DNA of 64,000 nt from Tanypteryx hageni (GCA_028673005.1 CM054116.1:21585840-21649839), one strand, 5' to 3'. Counted from the first letter of the stretch, positions 9,269 to 21,707 are shown. The notes: generated from the letters alone by a model not told the origin. Numbers and translations: made by a program.

Positions 9269-11308
9269 TTAAAATCGTGTTTTTCATTAATTTCTTTTCA
9301 GTTAACTTCACATTGAAAATTTTGGTAATTAACTATTTTTATATTTTTTTGCCGTTCATTTTATAATTCATCGGAATTATTAATTCGAATTGCATATATG
9401 AATCACGCAAAAAGCCATTCCTTGACATGCAGACCTTTTTTCGTTTACATTTTAAAATATTTCATGTATGAAGTATTTATCTTAGTTATGCGAAAAGAAG
9501 AATTTAATTCTCATTAGTAAATCGGCAAAAATCACATATTAATACCATTTTTTCACGTTTTCACGCATTATATTTAAATTGAGTCGATGTTGTCTCAATT
9601 GTTGAATTTTATTCTTGGCCTCATAATAAATGCACCAATAATTTAGTGCTTTCACACGGATCAGACTTTTATGCATTGGTATAACTAATTTAATGAATCA
9701 ATTAAGTAATTAGAGGGAGAAAGGAAAAGAGAATGAGAATGAGCAGAAATTAAGAGGAAGAGAACGTAGCATTTGTATAGGATTAAAGTAGCTGCAGTAA
9801 ATAAATAACAATAATAAATTATAATATAATCTAATACATAGATGTATTAGAGAGAATTCTGTCATTCTCTCTGTGTTTGCACGGTTTGCGCATTTGCACA
9901 AATTGCAGCACATTTTTCATTTGCATTTCAAAATCACTTAGAATTGCGATATGAATACTGGACTTGCACCAAACAACGCCTAAAAAAAAGGGTATTCATT
10001 TTCCATCCGTCGATTTTCGAATACGCGTCGAATCGTTCCACAAATTTGTTATTAACACGAAAATTTGGTTAAATTTTAATCGAAAAAATTTCGTCGTCAA
10101 GGGCGACGGCATTGTTGCTGATCTAGAATAATTACGTCTATATCTAAAAGCAATGAGATGAACTTTGATATTGTATCTGAAATCGGTTGTGAGAACTCTT
10201 CTTATATATTTTGAAAGCATTTTAATCGAAAGGGAAGTAATGATGGCTTAATTTGAACAATAGGTTTGTTTACTGCTGTGCATTTCTAATGCGTGGAAAA
10301 ATGCGAACGAACATATTTCCGCTAATATTTTAATTAGTTTTTTGTTTTGTTTACCTTGACGACGAAAGAACTTAGTAAGTAGCTTTTCTAATTCACACAT
10401 TTTTTATAATCACTATACATGCACCGGCCATGCGTCAAATATCTTGCTTAGTTATCGAAATAAATTAATCATAATCATTGTCAATGTAGTAATTTGCGTT
10501 AAACTGCCCAATAAAATTTTCAAACGAAAAGATATTTTCAATGTACGCGTGAAGTATCTTCCTATTTGAAATGTTGAGTTGTCCATCATTACAATGCATG
10601 GAGTCGTTTCTAACTTAAAGTTTTTACGCTACGTGTTTATTTGTTTTAAATTTACATGAAACTTTTCACATAAGTTTTCAATCGGTTTTTGTCCTTCATG
10701 ATTTTGTTTCATTGCAACATCTTTATGAAATGTCGAAAAATCGAAAAAAATCAAATATAAATTTAAAATATGAGGGAGGGGAATGGAAGAGAGAAAAGGT
10801 GGAAGAATGGGAAGTGCTTTAAATGTAATATTTAATCCACGCATACCCGTCATATTGACGAGCTTTTGTACTAGTTGATTATAAAAGATTTTATACTATC
10901 GAATCATGCGCCTTTGCCAAATGGTGGGAATTCATAGAACTAAATATATTAGGTAACGTAATTTTCGATGGATTTCTTTAAATGATAATACAGCAAATAT
11001 TTCGAACCGAATTACTAATAGGGTTGAAAAATAACATTTTATGATTTTTATTTAAATTTCTTTAAATAAAGCCAGTTTTTAGATTAAATTGAAAACTACT
11101 CTATGTTAAAAGAAAATCGGGATCTTACAATATAATTAAAACTCATTGCAGTTCATGTTAGTATTTAGTTCATAGCAAGTTACTACACATTTTTCCTTTG
11201 ATGGTAAATTGACGTTTACAGTTTATCCTGTCTTTACGCGTTAATTAGAGTAAAATTATTTAATTACATTCTATACGAAATGAAAAGAAAAAACTTGGTC
11301 ACTTCCAC
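9269..11308. other. no gene; AT-rich
   Basis: I see no coding region, RNA gene or bounded repeat in this interval. Short open frames here have AT-driven composition and no recognisable motif. Confidence 0.4.
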
Positions 11309-11345
11309 AGTGGTGGTGGTGGTTGATGTTGTTATTGTTGTTGTT
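11309..11345. repeat. GGT/GTT trinucleotide run
   Basis: An impure microsatellite: GTGGTGGTGGTGGTTGATG followed by TTGTTATTGTTGTTG. Confidence 0.7.
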
Positions 11346-11414
11346 TATGCAATTATTTTTAAAAACTCGGGTGTGACAAGAGTAAATACCCATTTGCGGT
11401 TCACCGATTTTTAC

Positions 11415-11528
11415 CAAAATTATTACAGAATTGGTAAGAAAATTGATGGGAACTAATATTTTATTTATACAAAAATGGCTAAAATATTTGTTCCGATAAA
11501 TTTTCTGACCAATTCTGTAATAATTTTG
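11415..11528. repeat. imperfect foldback, 39-bp arms
   Basis: The left arm (11415-11453) begins CAAAATTATTACAGAATTGG. The reverse complement of the right arm (11490-11528) begins with the same 20 bases and continues with only a few differences. The arms are separated by about 36 bp. It may be a small foldback element or part of one; no TSD is evident. Confidence 0.75.
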
Positions 11529-11640
11529 TGCACCTAATGTTATAATTTGATGAGATTATGGGCTACTTTGTCAAGAAATCATGGCTAAGCTACGAAGAAT
11601 TTATCTATTTGGCATGTAAGCGACAAAACAACTAAATATC

Positions 11641-11684
11641 TCGATAACGCTGTCCTACAGTCGCTCTCACGTATTATATCGTGG
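11641..11684 (-). mobile_element. short LINE crumb
   Basis: Minus-strand translation gives HDIIRESDCRTALSR, matching HDDKVREIDCRTERY of the LINE at 8709-9009, and the nucleotides match over about 44 bp. Only this fragment survives. Confidence 0.6.
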
Positions 11685-12442
11685 GAAAACGAGATGAATA
11701 TCTTTAGAACGGATCAAAAAAGCAGACCTACCACAATATAAGAAAAATAAATTTCTGATTTCAAAGCAAATACATTAGTATACGATTATACTACGGCGAA
11801 TATGACGAAAAGCACTTCTGTTACGAGAAACCCGTGTCCACCCCTACTTGTTAATTACTAAATGTCGGTACTAAACGAAAAATATACAAAATTGGCAAAA
11901 CTATCAAGTACAGATAATTATCAAATAAAACCTTATTTGAAAACCTTCTTTTAATGCCATGGTTGAGGCTCTTTTTTATTTATCAATTAGCTTCTGTATG
12001 CATGGATGAATGTTGCTCATTGATAGAATAAGACATGGCTCAACAGTGGTTCTATTTCTGTTGCCGAGAAACCTTGTTCACACAAGTAGGTGGATGGAAA
12101 TGGAAAGAGTTTCGTATTAGCATTGTCAGTCGAACTTTCAAACTCTTTCCGAGCTATATGCCAAAAATCACAGAGCAAATTATTACAAAATACACATTTA
12201 CTTTTAGTGTTCTGTCAGCAGACAATTCAATTAGATCCCCTTTAAATTTTATTGGAAGAACAAAACCATAAATCGCTTTAATTGTGAAAGTATTTGTCAC
12301 CCAGTCATTTGAGCTGTGTGCTTTTTCAATTTCTGGAAAGTACCGTATTTACCCATATCCAAGACAATATTTTTCCCAAATTTCAGCTCGCAAAAATCCA
12401 GGGTCGTCTTAAATTAGAGTACGAAGTGGTATACCGTCGATA
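11685..12442. other. no gene; AT-rich
   Basis: No supported feature. An open frame at 12035-12271 on the + strand has no recognisable motif and I do not call it. Confidence 0.35.
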
Positions 12443-12615
12443 CATCGCGGTCAATCCATCGGGCGTTAATTCGTCGCGCGTCAATTTGTCACGACAAACA
12501 CGTCGCCCAACAATGCATCTCACGGCAAACTCATCGCGCGTCAATTCATCGATAGACAAATTCCTTGTGAGACAAATTGGTCGCGAGATAAATTCGTCGC
12601 GGGACAAATTGGAAG
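12443..12615. repeat. degenerate minisatellite, about 15-16 bp period
   Basis: About eleven units vary around TCGCGCGTCAATTCG, such as TCGCGGGACAAATTGG and TCGCGAGATAAATTCG. Because 15 is a multiple of three, the + strand stays open and gives a repetitive peptide with VNSSR-like words. It is CpG-rich inside AT-rich DNA. Confidence 0.8.
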
Positions 12616-12629
12616 GCAGGACACCATGA

Positions 12630-14230
12630 CTGGTGTACAGCAGGGGGATATACTTGCTGAGTTGGGGTTCAACCCCTGCCATACACTATCCAATGTGTCT
12701 CGGCTTGCGTAATTCGCGATGAAAATTGCGTTTAAATTGGAATGATTGAAAGTTAACAACCCCTAAACCTGTAAGTTTATAATTTTTATTGTCTTTTGCA
12801 TTTTTCTGCCTTTCCTCCTCCCCCCCTTTTATCGTGTGTCTCTAATTTTGAATTTTACGGTCAAGGAGTTAATTCTATTTAATATCAATTTCGCCGTAGT
12901 CTCCATCTTTACTTATTTACTATTTACTTACTGTAAAAAATAGCAAACTTTCAGAAACAATTTATTTACTAACCTAATAGTTGGATTAATATTTCTAAGA
13001 AACATTAGAAGATTACTGACGACAGAAAATCTCGTAAAATAAATCACATTATTGCGTTTAAATAAAAAATAAAATAAAGACATTTCTCAGATTTAATATA
13101 CTTTATTTGTCCGTTTTCTAATAGGTTATAATTAACGAGACGAACAAGCAATATGCATAGCTACGGGTAGACGAGAGGGCCGGCCACCACCGGAGCCGAA
13201 CCCCAAGAGCCGCCAAACTAGCAAAAAAAACGTTCTTCAATCACAGATAATCTACAAATACCAAAAGGTAGAATAATGTCATAAAAATATAATTATAACG
13301 TAAGTCTAGCCACTTAGAACCATAAAATAAAATAGAGTAGGTATTTTGCGCTAACCTGCGTGTATTACTCGAAAATCACTTCAGAATCTTTCCTACAGAC
13401 GGACGGGCAGATAAGTAGAAACTTAGCAATTTTTTCGCCAGAAAAGTAGGTAAAGGTTCTTTGAACTAGAAATACATTTAGTCATTTAGTCATCCTTTTC
13501 CTTGTTTAGTACAACTAGCTGCCTCTTCAATTCTCGACCACTTCTACATTTTCCCATTATATTAACTATTACTTTTATATTATTCAATCCTTTAACACCT
13601 CATATACGCCGTTCCACTTCTTAAATGTTTCCTTTCATTCGCCCCTATTCTTAACTCACTGGCTGTACATCGTCCATCGCCTCTCCCACCGTTTCTCCTT
13701 TCATTTCTTCCTTTTATCACCTCTGCAATTTTTCTTCTTCCCCTACCTTCATTTTAGTGTCCTTTTCTGTAATCCGAGTATGTTATTTTTCCCAGGGTTG
13801 AAATCCGAAAGCGAGTAATAGACACTAACGGAAAAAATAAATGCAAAAATAACTTCAAAAGAGAAATAAGAGCGCGTGGAAACCAGTCTGGGAACTCCTT
13901 GATATGTAAAGAATGCATCGTCAATGGACAAAGAATTAACTCGTGCTAAGTGCAATCTCATCATCTACCTTATTCTTTTCGTCATCTCTCTCTCTCTCTT
14001 CTCCTTTAAACTTTTAACTCTGCAGTCGCGGGAATCCTGCAAGCGACACATCAATGCCGTTGCAGTGAGAACGACATGTCACTCCTAATTCGCCGCATTG
14101 CGCGGAGTTCCCCGAAGAATTAAATTCAAACGCCCGTTCGATTTAAGCGGCTACCAGCGAAGCTTTAGAACAGCAGTTTAAACGGGAAAGTAGTTTCAAA
14201 GTTTGTGGTCTTTACCTTATGTAACGCAGT
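12630..14230. other. no gene; AT-rich with pyrimidine-rich tail
   Basis: No coding or RNA signal. A short (CT)n run lies at about 13985-14002. The approach to the GC-rich island at 14.2 kb contains scattered CpG near 14090-14160. Confidence 0.4.
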
Positions 14231-15420
14231 ACTCTTTTTTACCTGACTGGACAGGTGAAAAGAACGTGACCTAAAGAGTGGAGAAAGAGAGCTGCAGGGA
14301 GGCGAACAGAGCTTGGATTGGGTGGTGGAGAAAGAGAGAGCGGCTTCGTATGAAGATGTGTGGAAGCGGCGTTGTGTGGGAGAAAATTATGGAAGGGGAG
14401 ATGCGCCTGCGAGCGTGGGAGTCGAGCGGAATCGTAAAGGTGAGACGTGTGAGGGGGCAGAGGGAGGGGGCAGAGGGAGGGGGCAGAGGGAGGGGACAGA
14501 GGAAGGGGGCAGAGGGAGGGGGCAGAGGGCGTCAAGTCTGTCGTCGTGCAGAAGTCGAATCGAGGTGGGCGGGGGCCAGACCGGTAGCATAAGACGGAAG
14601 GGAGGTGGGCGAATTGCCGGAAGCCGCGAGGGATGGGTTCGAAGGGTGCGTATCGACCGCGTGTGGCGAGGGACGGGGAGGGGGGAAATCGGGCGGGCAA
14701 GGGGGCAGAGGGAGGGAAGGGGCCGAGGGGTGGTCTTTCTCCCGCCCCCGACCCTCATCTCTTCCTCGCAGCTGCAATGCGCCATTGACCCACACCCGTG
14801 TGCCCCTCCTCCCTGCCCCCGCCGCCGCGAGACGCTTCCCTCCGCCCTTCCTCCGGCTCTGGTTCCCCTTCTTACGCGCTCTTCCCCTCGCCCCTCCCCT
14901 CCCCCATTCCCCCTCCCTCCTCTCCTCTGTCACCTCTGACCCCTTTTCCACACTAATTCTCTCTCCCGACCCCTTTCCGCCGAGAGTCATCTTCCCAATT
15001 AGCAATCGAAGGATTCCAGAGAGGGCGTCCGGAGATGGAGGGCCTCTTCTCTATCTCTCTATCGAACAGGACTGATGTTCTGCGGTTCAGTCGGGAGGGA
15101 AATCGCGCTCGAATAGATCGGGAGAGGGTGTGGTAGGGGGAGAGAGGGGTGGATGGTGGACGCGTGGGCGACGCTGCGACCTCCGAGGGCGGGAGGAAAT
15201 CCCTCCGGGTGGACTATGAGGTTAGCTCCTGGATTACCGCTACGACTGTTCCGTGGTTTCCGCTCTCTAGCGATGCGCTCTACGGTTCATAAAATTCAAT
15301 CGCGAAGGGAACGATGCGCACCGTTTGAAGCTCGTTTGGTCGTCGACCGCGAGGACGATAGAAAAAGGATTACGGCCCGCTAGCGACTTTGCTTCGCAGA
15401 TCGAAAATGCATTTTCAAAT
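14230..15420. promoter_or_regulatory. GC-rich island, possible promoter region
   Basis: Composition changes sharply from AT-rich to GC-rich with frequent CpG (GCGACG, GCGGTT, TCGCGC). The + strand is purine-rich at about 14270-14730 and pyrimidine-rich at 14740-14960. Open frames exist in all directions, which is what GC-rich DNA gives by chance, and none shows a protein family. A promoter or first exon is an inference from composition only. Confidence 0.35.
14451..14529 (+). repeat. 13-bp G-rich tandem array
   Basis: Five 13-bp units of AGGGAGGGGGCAG run head to tail (14461-14525) with slight variants, plus partial units at both ends. Runs of three to five G on the + strand could form G-quadruplexes. 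Confidence 0.85.
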
Positions 15421-15768
15421 TAATACTTTGAAGTGCGATGGAACACGCTGTGGGGTCGCGGAGTAATATCCGCATTCGCCCGCGTTTCGACGTTTTTTTA
15501 TTCGGAGGGACGACTGCGTTTGGAGCGAATGTGAACTATGGACAGGGAGCGAGGTCAACAGCCATTGGAAGGGAAAATTCTAGGTCACCTTTTCAGATCC
15601 GATGAGCGGTTATGGGAATTCTAATTCTCGCGATAAGCGGCGCGCTGTAACGAAATTAGGAAGTTAGTTTTGTCTCAATAACCCTCAACAGTGAAAATTG
15701 CAACATTTTAAAAATGATATTTTTATAAAATGCACAATTAATAATTTATTAATGTTGTTACTCTATAC

Positions 15769-18623
15769 CAGGGGTTGTCAAACTTTTTATCTCAACGACC
15801 CTTTTGATGATGCCATAAAAATCCGGAGACCCCCAGTGAAAGTTTTGATATTAAATACTTTTTAAATTTATTTTCGGAAAGGTTTTTTAATAGTAATAAT
15901 TACGATAGTGTATAATAAACTGTATTTTAAAAAACATTTACAATTAATCAAGTAACATGACATTTTTATACTGAACTAAAATTTATTTTTAGTGTGAAGG
16001 GTGGGCTTGGTGTTTTTTTACTAGACCATTTACATTGGGCTCATGATTTGTAAGCTTTAATCTTAAGTCTCCTCTTTCTTCCAAGTTCAACATGTTTCGC
16101 TGCTTAATTATAAGTGTGTTAGCATGGCTAAATCCAGCTTCAACCATATATGAAGTGGGGAATGCTAAAATAAAAGGTAGTACTGTTGCACAAATTTTAG
16201 GGCATCTAGTATTAATTATTTCATTTGCCCAAAATAAATTGGTAGTCTTATTTTTGAACAATGCTTTTGCTTCGAGATCAACAGACATGTTTATAAGTTC
16301 ATCAAAAATTTCTTGGTTTTCTATGTTGTTATGGTTTAAATAGGAGTCAAAAGGAGATACAATCCAATCAGGAATTTGCATATTTTGCAGGTCTGCAAAA
16401 TCTAATGCTGAAATCATGGATTACCTCTTTAAGATGGTTAACAAATATCTCCAAAACATTGTCAGTAATACTTTCATTTTCTTCATTTTCCAGTTTCTGA
16501 AGATTTGCAAAATATTTGAAGTCCCTCATTGATAAGGACAATTTAAATAGCTCAAGTTTCTTTTGAAAACCAAGCAAGACTGTTCGAGCTTGAATGAGAC
16601 TGACATCCTTACCTTGCAAACGATTTTTGGACTCTTTAAATTTTTAATATAGGTCAGCCAGATAAAACAAATGAACTTTACATTTCTGCAGCTCGCCACA
16701 CAGAGAATGATCCATATCTTTCAAAAACTCTATAGTTGATCTGTACAAGTCTTTGAAGACCCCTTAAGAGCCACCTGACTTCAGTGTGCAATAGTAGTTG
16801 ATTAGCTCTCTCGTCATTTTCTTCGCATAACCTGGCAAACAAACATGAATGTAATGGATTTTCTTTGATTTTATTAATTGCTTTTACGCATACTGTTAAG
16901 GAATTATGCAATACAGGACTCAATTGTTTTGCCACAAGATGTTGTCTATGAAGGAAAAAATGAATAGTGCGTATATTAGGAATTTTTTGTTTCAGAAGGG
17001 AAGCAAATCCTCGATACCGACCTGTCATGGCAGGTGCTCCATCGGTAGCAACTGCACAAATATTTTCCATTGGGATATTGTTTTTCCATGTATTCTTCGA
17101 AACAACGTAGTATAGTCTCCCCTTTTGAGTCTGTTTACAGATATTTCGCAAAAAGAAATTCATCTATAAAACACTTTTTTGACAGGCTGAAATATCTTAC
17201 GTAAGCCATAAGAACATTTTTACTTCCAAAAGTTGATTCATCGAGTTGAATTGAAAATTTGCAATGTTTAAGTTCGTTGGTAATGGTTTCTTCAATGTCT
17301 TCAGATAACTCGTATATTCGTTTTTTCACTGTATTATAACTTAGTGGTAAAGACTTAAGAATAGCACTGGAGTCTTTTTGCATTATCGTCTCTATCACTT
17401 CCTTTATAGCTGGAATAATGATTTCTTCACCAATTGAATGACGTTTTCCTGCTTTTGAAATGAGCATCTATATAAGAAGCTTTTAATCCACTTTCAGCAT
17501 CGGCTTGAGCAGGAGATTTAAAGAAGGTTAGTTTTTCTTTGAGCTTCTTAAAGTAGTCAAGATTTTTATCCTTCTTTTCTGTATGCATTTTTTCTAGATG
17601 TTCTTTCATTTTCGATGGCTTCATGGCGTCGTTGGCGAATACTCTCTCACACATAAGAAGGAATTAAACCAAATTTTAAGTATTCCAGTGAATATTGTCG
17701 ACATTTTTTCTTTGAAAAAGCCATTAGGGTAAAATGTACCCGTTATGTTTAATAAGAATACGATATCTGAAAATAATAAAAATACTTTTACCATAATAAT
17801 AAACATACTTTTTTATTGTTACCACACCTGCGTCAGTGCGTCAACGCCTTTTAGGTCGACGATCAAGCAAGAAATTGTCGAAATTACTGTGTCGAAATTA
17901 TGAGGTCTGTATAAAAATAAAATATTTGCAATAATAAAAACAATAAAATAAATACATTAGCGTTAATAATAAAATAGCGATACAATAAATTCATAGCTAA
18001 TATTCTTATTGTTAAACAAAAATTACCTGGACAAACAGAATTTAACCTCCTCGTGCTATTTCCCACACAAACTTAACTTTAGGATAGGAACCTACTCACG
18101 TATGCTTGCAGATTCGGATGCCTATAAAACAAAATTTCCTATAGGCGACATCTATTATAAATTAAGTGAAGTGACATACATTGTAAAATAAAGCACAATC
18201 GAAACTTAAAAACAAAATAACGAAAGAACCAATTAAATTCAGAATATGATTTTGCAAATTCATAAAATTTTTTACATGAAATATCATAAAATGTAATTAA
18301 TCAAAAAATCTGTTATACAAAACTTTAGTAAACTTATGTATCGATAAACAACATCACGTGTCTTAACAGTTTTCAACGGTCATCCGAGATAATTCTTAAT
18401 TAAAATATATCAAAGAAAAAGCAAGAAATATGTTTTTTAACAACAATTATTGGCGAAATTTTAGATTCTGTTATTTTCTATTGAATATTCAAATTTCTAA
18501 AAAGCCTCCGAAAGACCAATTTATTTCTCACCGACCCCCTAACGACCCTTTAACTCTCATCGACCCCCTGAGAGTAGGTACTGACCACAGGGGGTCGGTA
18601 CTGACCACTATGGCAAACCCCAG
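15769..18623 (-). mobile_element. hAT DNA transposon with TIRs and 8-bp TSD
   Basis: The left terminus is CAGGGGTTGTCAAACTTTTT. The reverse complement of the right terminus is CTGGGGTTTGCCATAG. The flanking 8-mers are CTCTATAC (15761-15768) and CTCTAGAC (18624-18631), 7 of 8 identical, as expected for hAT. The 2855-bp element holds a broken transposase on the minus strand (15989-17724). Subterminal CGACCC/GACCCCCT words occur near both ends. Known hAT groups differ in TSD preference; the central TA fits Buster-type insertion, which is an inference. Confidence 0.88.
15989..17724 (-). pseudogene. BED-finger hAT transposase (ZBED5-like), frameshifted
   Basis: This transposase would bind and cut the hAT ends. 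The likely start is ATG at 17724 (MAFSKKKCRQYSLEYLKFG). A shift near 17650 leads to CERVFANDAMKPSKMKEHLE, a BED-type zinc finger whose first Cys appears lost. Further shifts occur near 17450 and 17150, and the frame breaks again near 16640 and 16400. The blocks in order are IQLDESTF, VATDGAPAMTGRYRGF, IHFFLHRQHLVAKQL, LLLHTEVRWLLRG and the dimerisation end LPFILAFPTSYMVEAGFSHA with RGDLRLKLTNHEPN. The total of about 579 codons matches the family's usual length, so the gene is complete in extent but dead in frame. Confidence 0.9.
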
Positions 18624-18631
18624 CTCTAGAC

Positions 18632-19009
18632 CGATAGATGAACGTCTCAACCATTGAAAACAATTTTTTCGAGTGCAGAGTAACATCGGAAACAAATTAT
18701 TAATTTAAAAATAAAAACAAATACTTCATTAAGAAACTGGCCAAACTGATGTGGCCAACAACAACTTTCTCCATATGTAGTTGGTAATTTACGAGTTGGC
18801 GGCGCTGGAATCGCTGGCAATATTGAACTTATATATCTCCTTAACTATTGGCTCTGCAAAAAATTATTAAACACAAAAGTTATATAAAATAAAATTATCT
18901 ACAACTTTGGTTATTAAATACGATTACGTTAATGAAGAATTGCAGGAGATATTTTACACCAACGGAAAAATGACAAGAATAAGAATCTACTTCCGGTCGA
19001 CCAATGATA
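18632..19009. other. no gene; AT-rich
   Basis: No supported feature between the hAT right TSD and the dispersed repeat. An isolated GTTGGCGGCGCTGG block lies near 18796-18810. Confidence 0.35.
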
Positions 19010-19260
19010 GCTAAAATCTAATTAGTACTTGACTTTCTAATACAAATGCTAAATGTGAAATTTTATCCTGATCGTATTATTAGTTTTTGAGTTCGAGTGC
19101 TCAAAAAATTCCGGTCAGACGAAGACGCAAACAGATACACCCACAGACATAATAGAGAAAATAGTCAAATCGTGTTCAGAGGACCTTAAAACATGTATTT
19201 CCGTTGAAATTGCGAATTCGATTTTTTCCATGAAAACAATACTTTCTCTATACTTTTTAT
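19010..19260 (-). repeat. dispersed repeat, copy B
   Basis: This is the reverse-complement partner of 7840-8080 with the same order of conserved blocks. It is diverged by scattered substitutions and small indels. Class unknown. Confidence 0.65.
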
Positions 19261-19518
19261 ATGGAGAAAAAATTGAAGCTGCATTTTCTTATGCAATACG
19301 AAAAGGCGAGTTTTATTTATTGATGTTTATTTAGAACTGTAAGCTTAAAATTCTTTATAAATTCCGTGATATACTAATATGACACAAATTAATTTATTCA
19401 GCAATTAATAAAATAATTTTATCCTTAAATATGATACTAAAGGTCGCACAAATGGTGAAAATTTTTAACTTTCAACCTGTAACCAATTGCTCATACTCTA
19501 ATTTGAAAGTTTAGTCGA

Positions 19519-19800
19519 GGAGGCGGTGGCGGAGTGGTTAGGGCCTTCCGCGCAGCGTTCGAATCCGGCGGAGGTCGGATTTTTCAACCCGCGATCGTCG
19601 CGTCCCGTACTTGTGTGATTTGAGGAGACCGCGCAAAGTCAGCGCTCCGTCCTTCGGAAGGGACTTTAAGCAGTTGGCTCCCTTTGTGCTCTTCGTAATG
19701 AGTAGGCTAATGCCGAGTCCGGATTTCTCTCCTCCCTTGTGAGTGTGTTCGGCTATTATAATCCTATAGGCTGATTAACCGGAAATACTAACAAACAAAC
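19519..19800 (+). mobile_element. tRNA-derived SINE, copy 2, with good A and B boxes
   Basis: The A box TGGCGGAGTGG is at 19527-19537 and the B box GTTCGAATCC at 19557-19566, the spacing of a tRNA gene. The body matches the copy at 2063-2374 through the GACCGCGCAAAGTCAGCG block and the TTCTCTCCTCCCTTGTGAGT block. The tail ends in AAC repeats. Immediately after (19801-19820) lies GCACCCCCTGCCGCCCACC, which resembles the 3' UTR of the CR1/Jockey-type LINE, so the SINE may have landed in or beside a LINE remnant. This copy keeps the RNA polymerase III promoter better than copy 1. Confidence 0.85.
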
Positions 19801-19820
19801 GAGCACCCCCTGCCGCCCAC

Positions 19821-21639
19821 CGATACCTCCAAAAGATTTCTTTGGCAGCATAATCAATGGCGCCATAGATCACGCACACCCCGCAAATTTCAGGTTTCTC
19901 TCTCTCTTACCACTTATTTGCTATTTTAATTGAATGCAGTCAGCACAGACGGACAAGCAGAGCGAAAACATAAGTGTGTTTATAAAATGAAACGCACTAA
20001 AAAATATTTCGATTTCGCTTCGTTGTGCGTTAATGGGTTAAGATCGACAGGAAAGCACTGTGGCAATGGAATTAACAATTGTTATTTGGACTGAGTAATG
20101 TTTAAAATAATAAGTTAAATATTTAGCATCGACGAAATATGTACTAAACAGTTGATTGTTTGAAAGCACAATTAAGTGAAGTTTATCCATGATCTACCAC
20201 AAAAACAAACTCTTGGTTGAATTCTACTTATTAATACACAGCTTAGTTGCCCTTTAGCGCAGGAAATTAAAATCTTCCGTCACCTGCAAATATAGTGAAT
20301 TTCAGATTAATGTGGAAGTTTAAATCCTCTTGGGCTAAATTTAATTACGTCACAGGTACATATTTATCGCGCGAACTATGATAATAAGAATTTTCAATAA
20401 TATAAATTTTAGAGGAAAATAAAAGAATTCCTTATACGATTGTTTTATAAAAATAAATTTATTCTAAGAATTGTAAATATTAGTTGGATGAAAAAGTGAC
20501 ACTTTTTATCACTTTTGTACTGTTAAACGGCAGAGGAAAGAGAATGAAAATTAAACTTTCATTATTGCTGTCATGAAATTTTAATATATTCGGTTTGGTA
20601 TTTCTGGATTAACCGAAGAAATCGTATCCACCCGGTTTATATTGAAATTAACACAATAAGGTGCTCAATGTGATAATACAATTGTGCGCTCGATATAATA
20701 CGGCAGAAGTAGATTGTCGTATTTAATGAACAAAGACATAAGTTTATCACACTCATTATTATCAATTGTTTTGTTCTTGTTTGAGATATTTTCCCAGAAA
20801 GCTTGCAATTGTGGTCTTTTAGGCCGCGCTATTTTCGTTTTCTTAATTTTATAAGCTCCTATTAAAATCCCATCCCAGGCCTTCTCAGTACCTTTCCTTA
20901 AATTTAGTATCTATTTACTTATAGGTCTGGAGGACTCTGTTAGGGTTTATTGTTTTTATTGAGGTTTTCACTAATCCGCATCGCTTTCTTTCCGCGCACG
21001 CGCACTATATAATTCTTTTTTGTTTTCCCTTCATTATGAGGTCAGCTATTGTTCTCACTTCAAAATTCGTAGATAAGTGTTTACCTGCCACACCATTACT
21101 AGAAACTGTAACCTTCCACAATGAAACCATTGACTTTTGCCTGAGATACAGTCGCCTTGTGTGCCTGGTTGAGAAAAGATATTTTCCTACAACGCTGTCC
21201 TTTTTAAGTGTAGTCGTTCAATCAGGCGATTTGCACAAATTTCTCAGGAAGAGCGATGGACCAGCAAGATGTGATTTTTGTTTTCGAAAATAGAACAGTA
21301 AGAATAAAACCTGTTGTATATTTTCCTCAAAATATATTTGCAGAGAGCTTTCGGTTACTTGATGCGTCGGCCTTTCCGAAATCCAAGATGAGAAGGCAGA
21401 AGGTGATGATGACTATGCCCAATAAAATTTAAGAGCTCTGTTTTTACTTCCCAATTTTTATAGTTGATGTTCAATTTTTATTTAAAGCTTATTTTTATTT
21501 AACAAAAAATGATGTATTCGGTTTCTTTTAATTCACTACTTCCATAGATTAATGTAGTTATATTAATAAAATTATGCTATGAACGAAATGTTTAAAACTT
21601 TTTGATACATTTCAGCTGGTTTTGCGTCGAGCGCTTAGA
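19821..21639. other. no gene; AT-rich
   Basis: No supported feature. A GATGATGATGAC run near 21402-21413 resembles the tail of the RTE-like element, but no coding remnant precedes it. Confidence 0.35.
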
Positions 21640-21699
21640 TTTTCCTCTTGAGCCTCGCGGCCCAGTAATGAGTCGCTACCCCAAGTTTGAAAAACACTG
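21640..21699. mobile_element. orphan right end of a hAT element
   Basis: The bases at 21679-21699 read CCCCAAGTTTGAAAAACACTG. The reverse complement is a classic hAT terminus (CAGTG...CAAACTTGGGG). The following 8-mer CTCTAGAA fits the TCTAGA-centred target known for Charlie-like hATs. I found no matching left end. Confidence 0.5.
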
Positions 21700-21707
21700 C
21701 TCTAGAA

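Noticed and set aside
14239..15383. Open frames of 76-208 codons on both strands in the GC-rich island
   Set aside because: They overlap in all frames, are Gly/Arg/Pro/Ser low-complexity and match no family; stop codons are simply rare at this composition.
21036..21293. 85-codon + strand frame with several Cys residues
   Set aside because: No family resemblance, no splice context, and length is within chance expectation.
21402..21413. GATGATGATGAC resembling the RTE tail
   Set aside because: Too short and not preceded by any RTE coding remnant.
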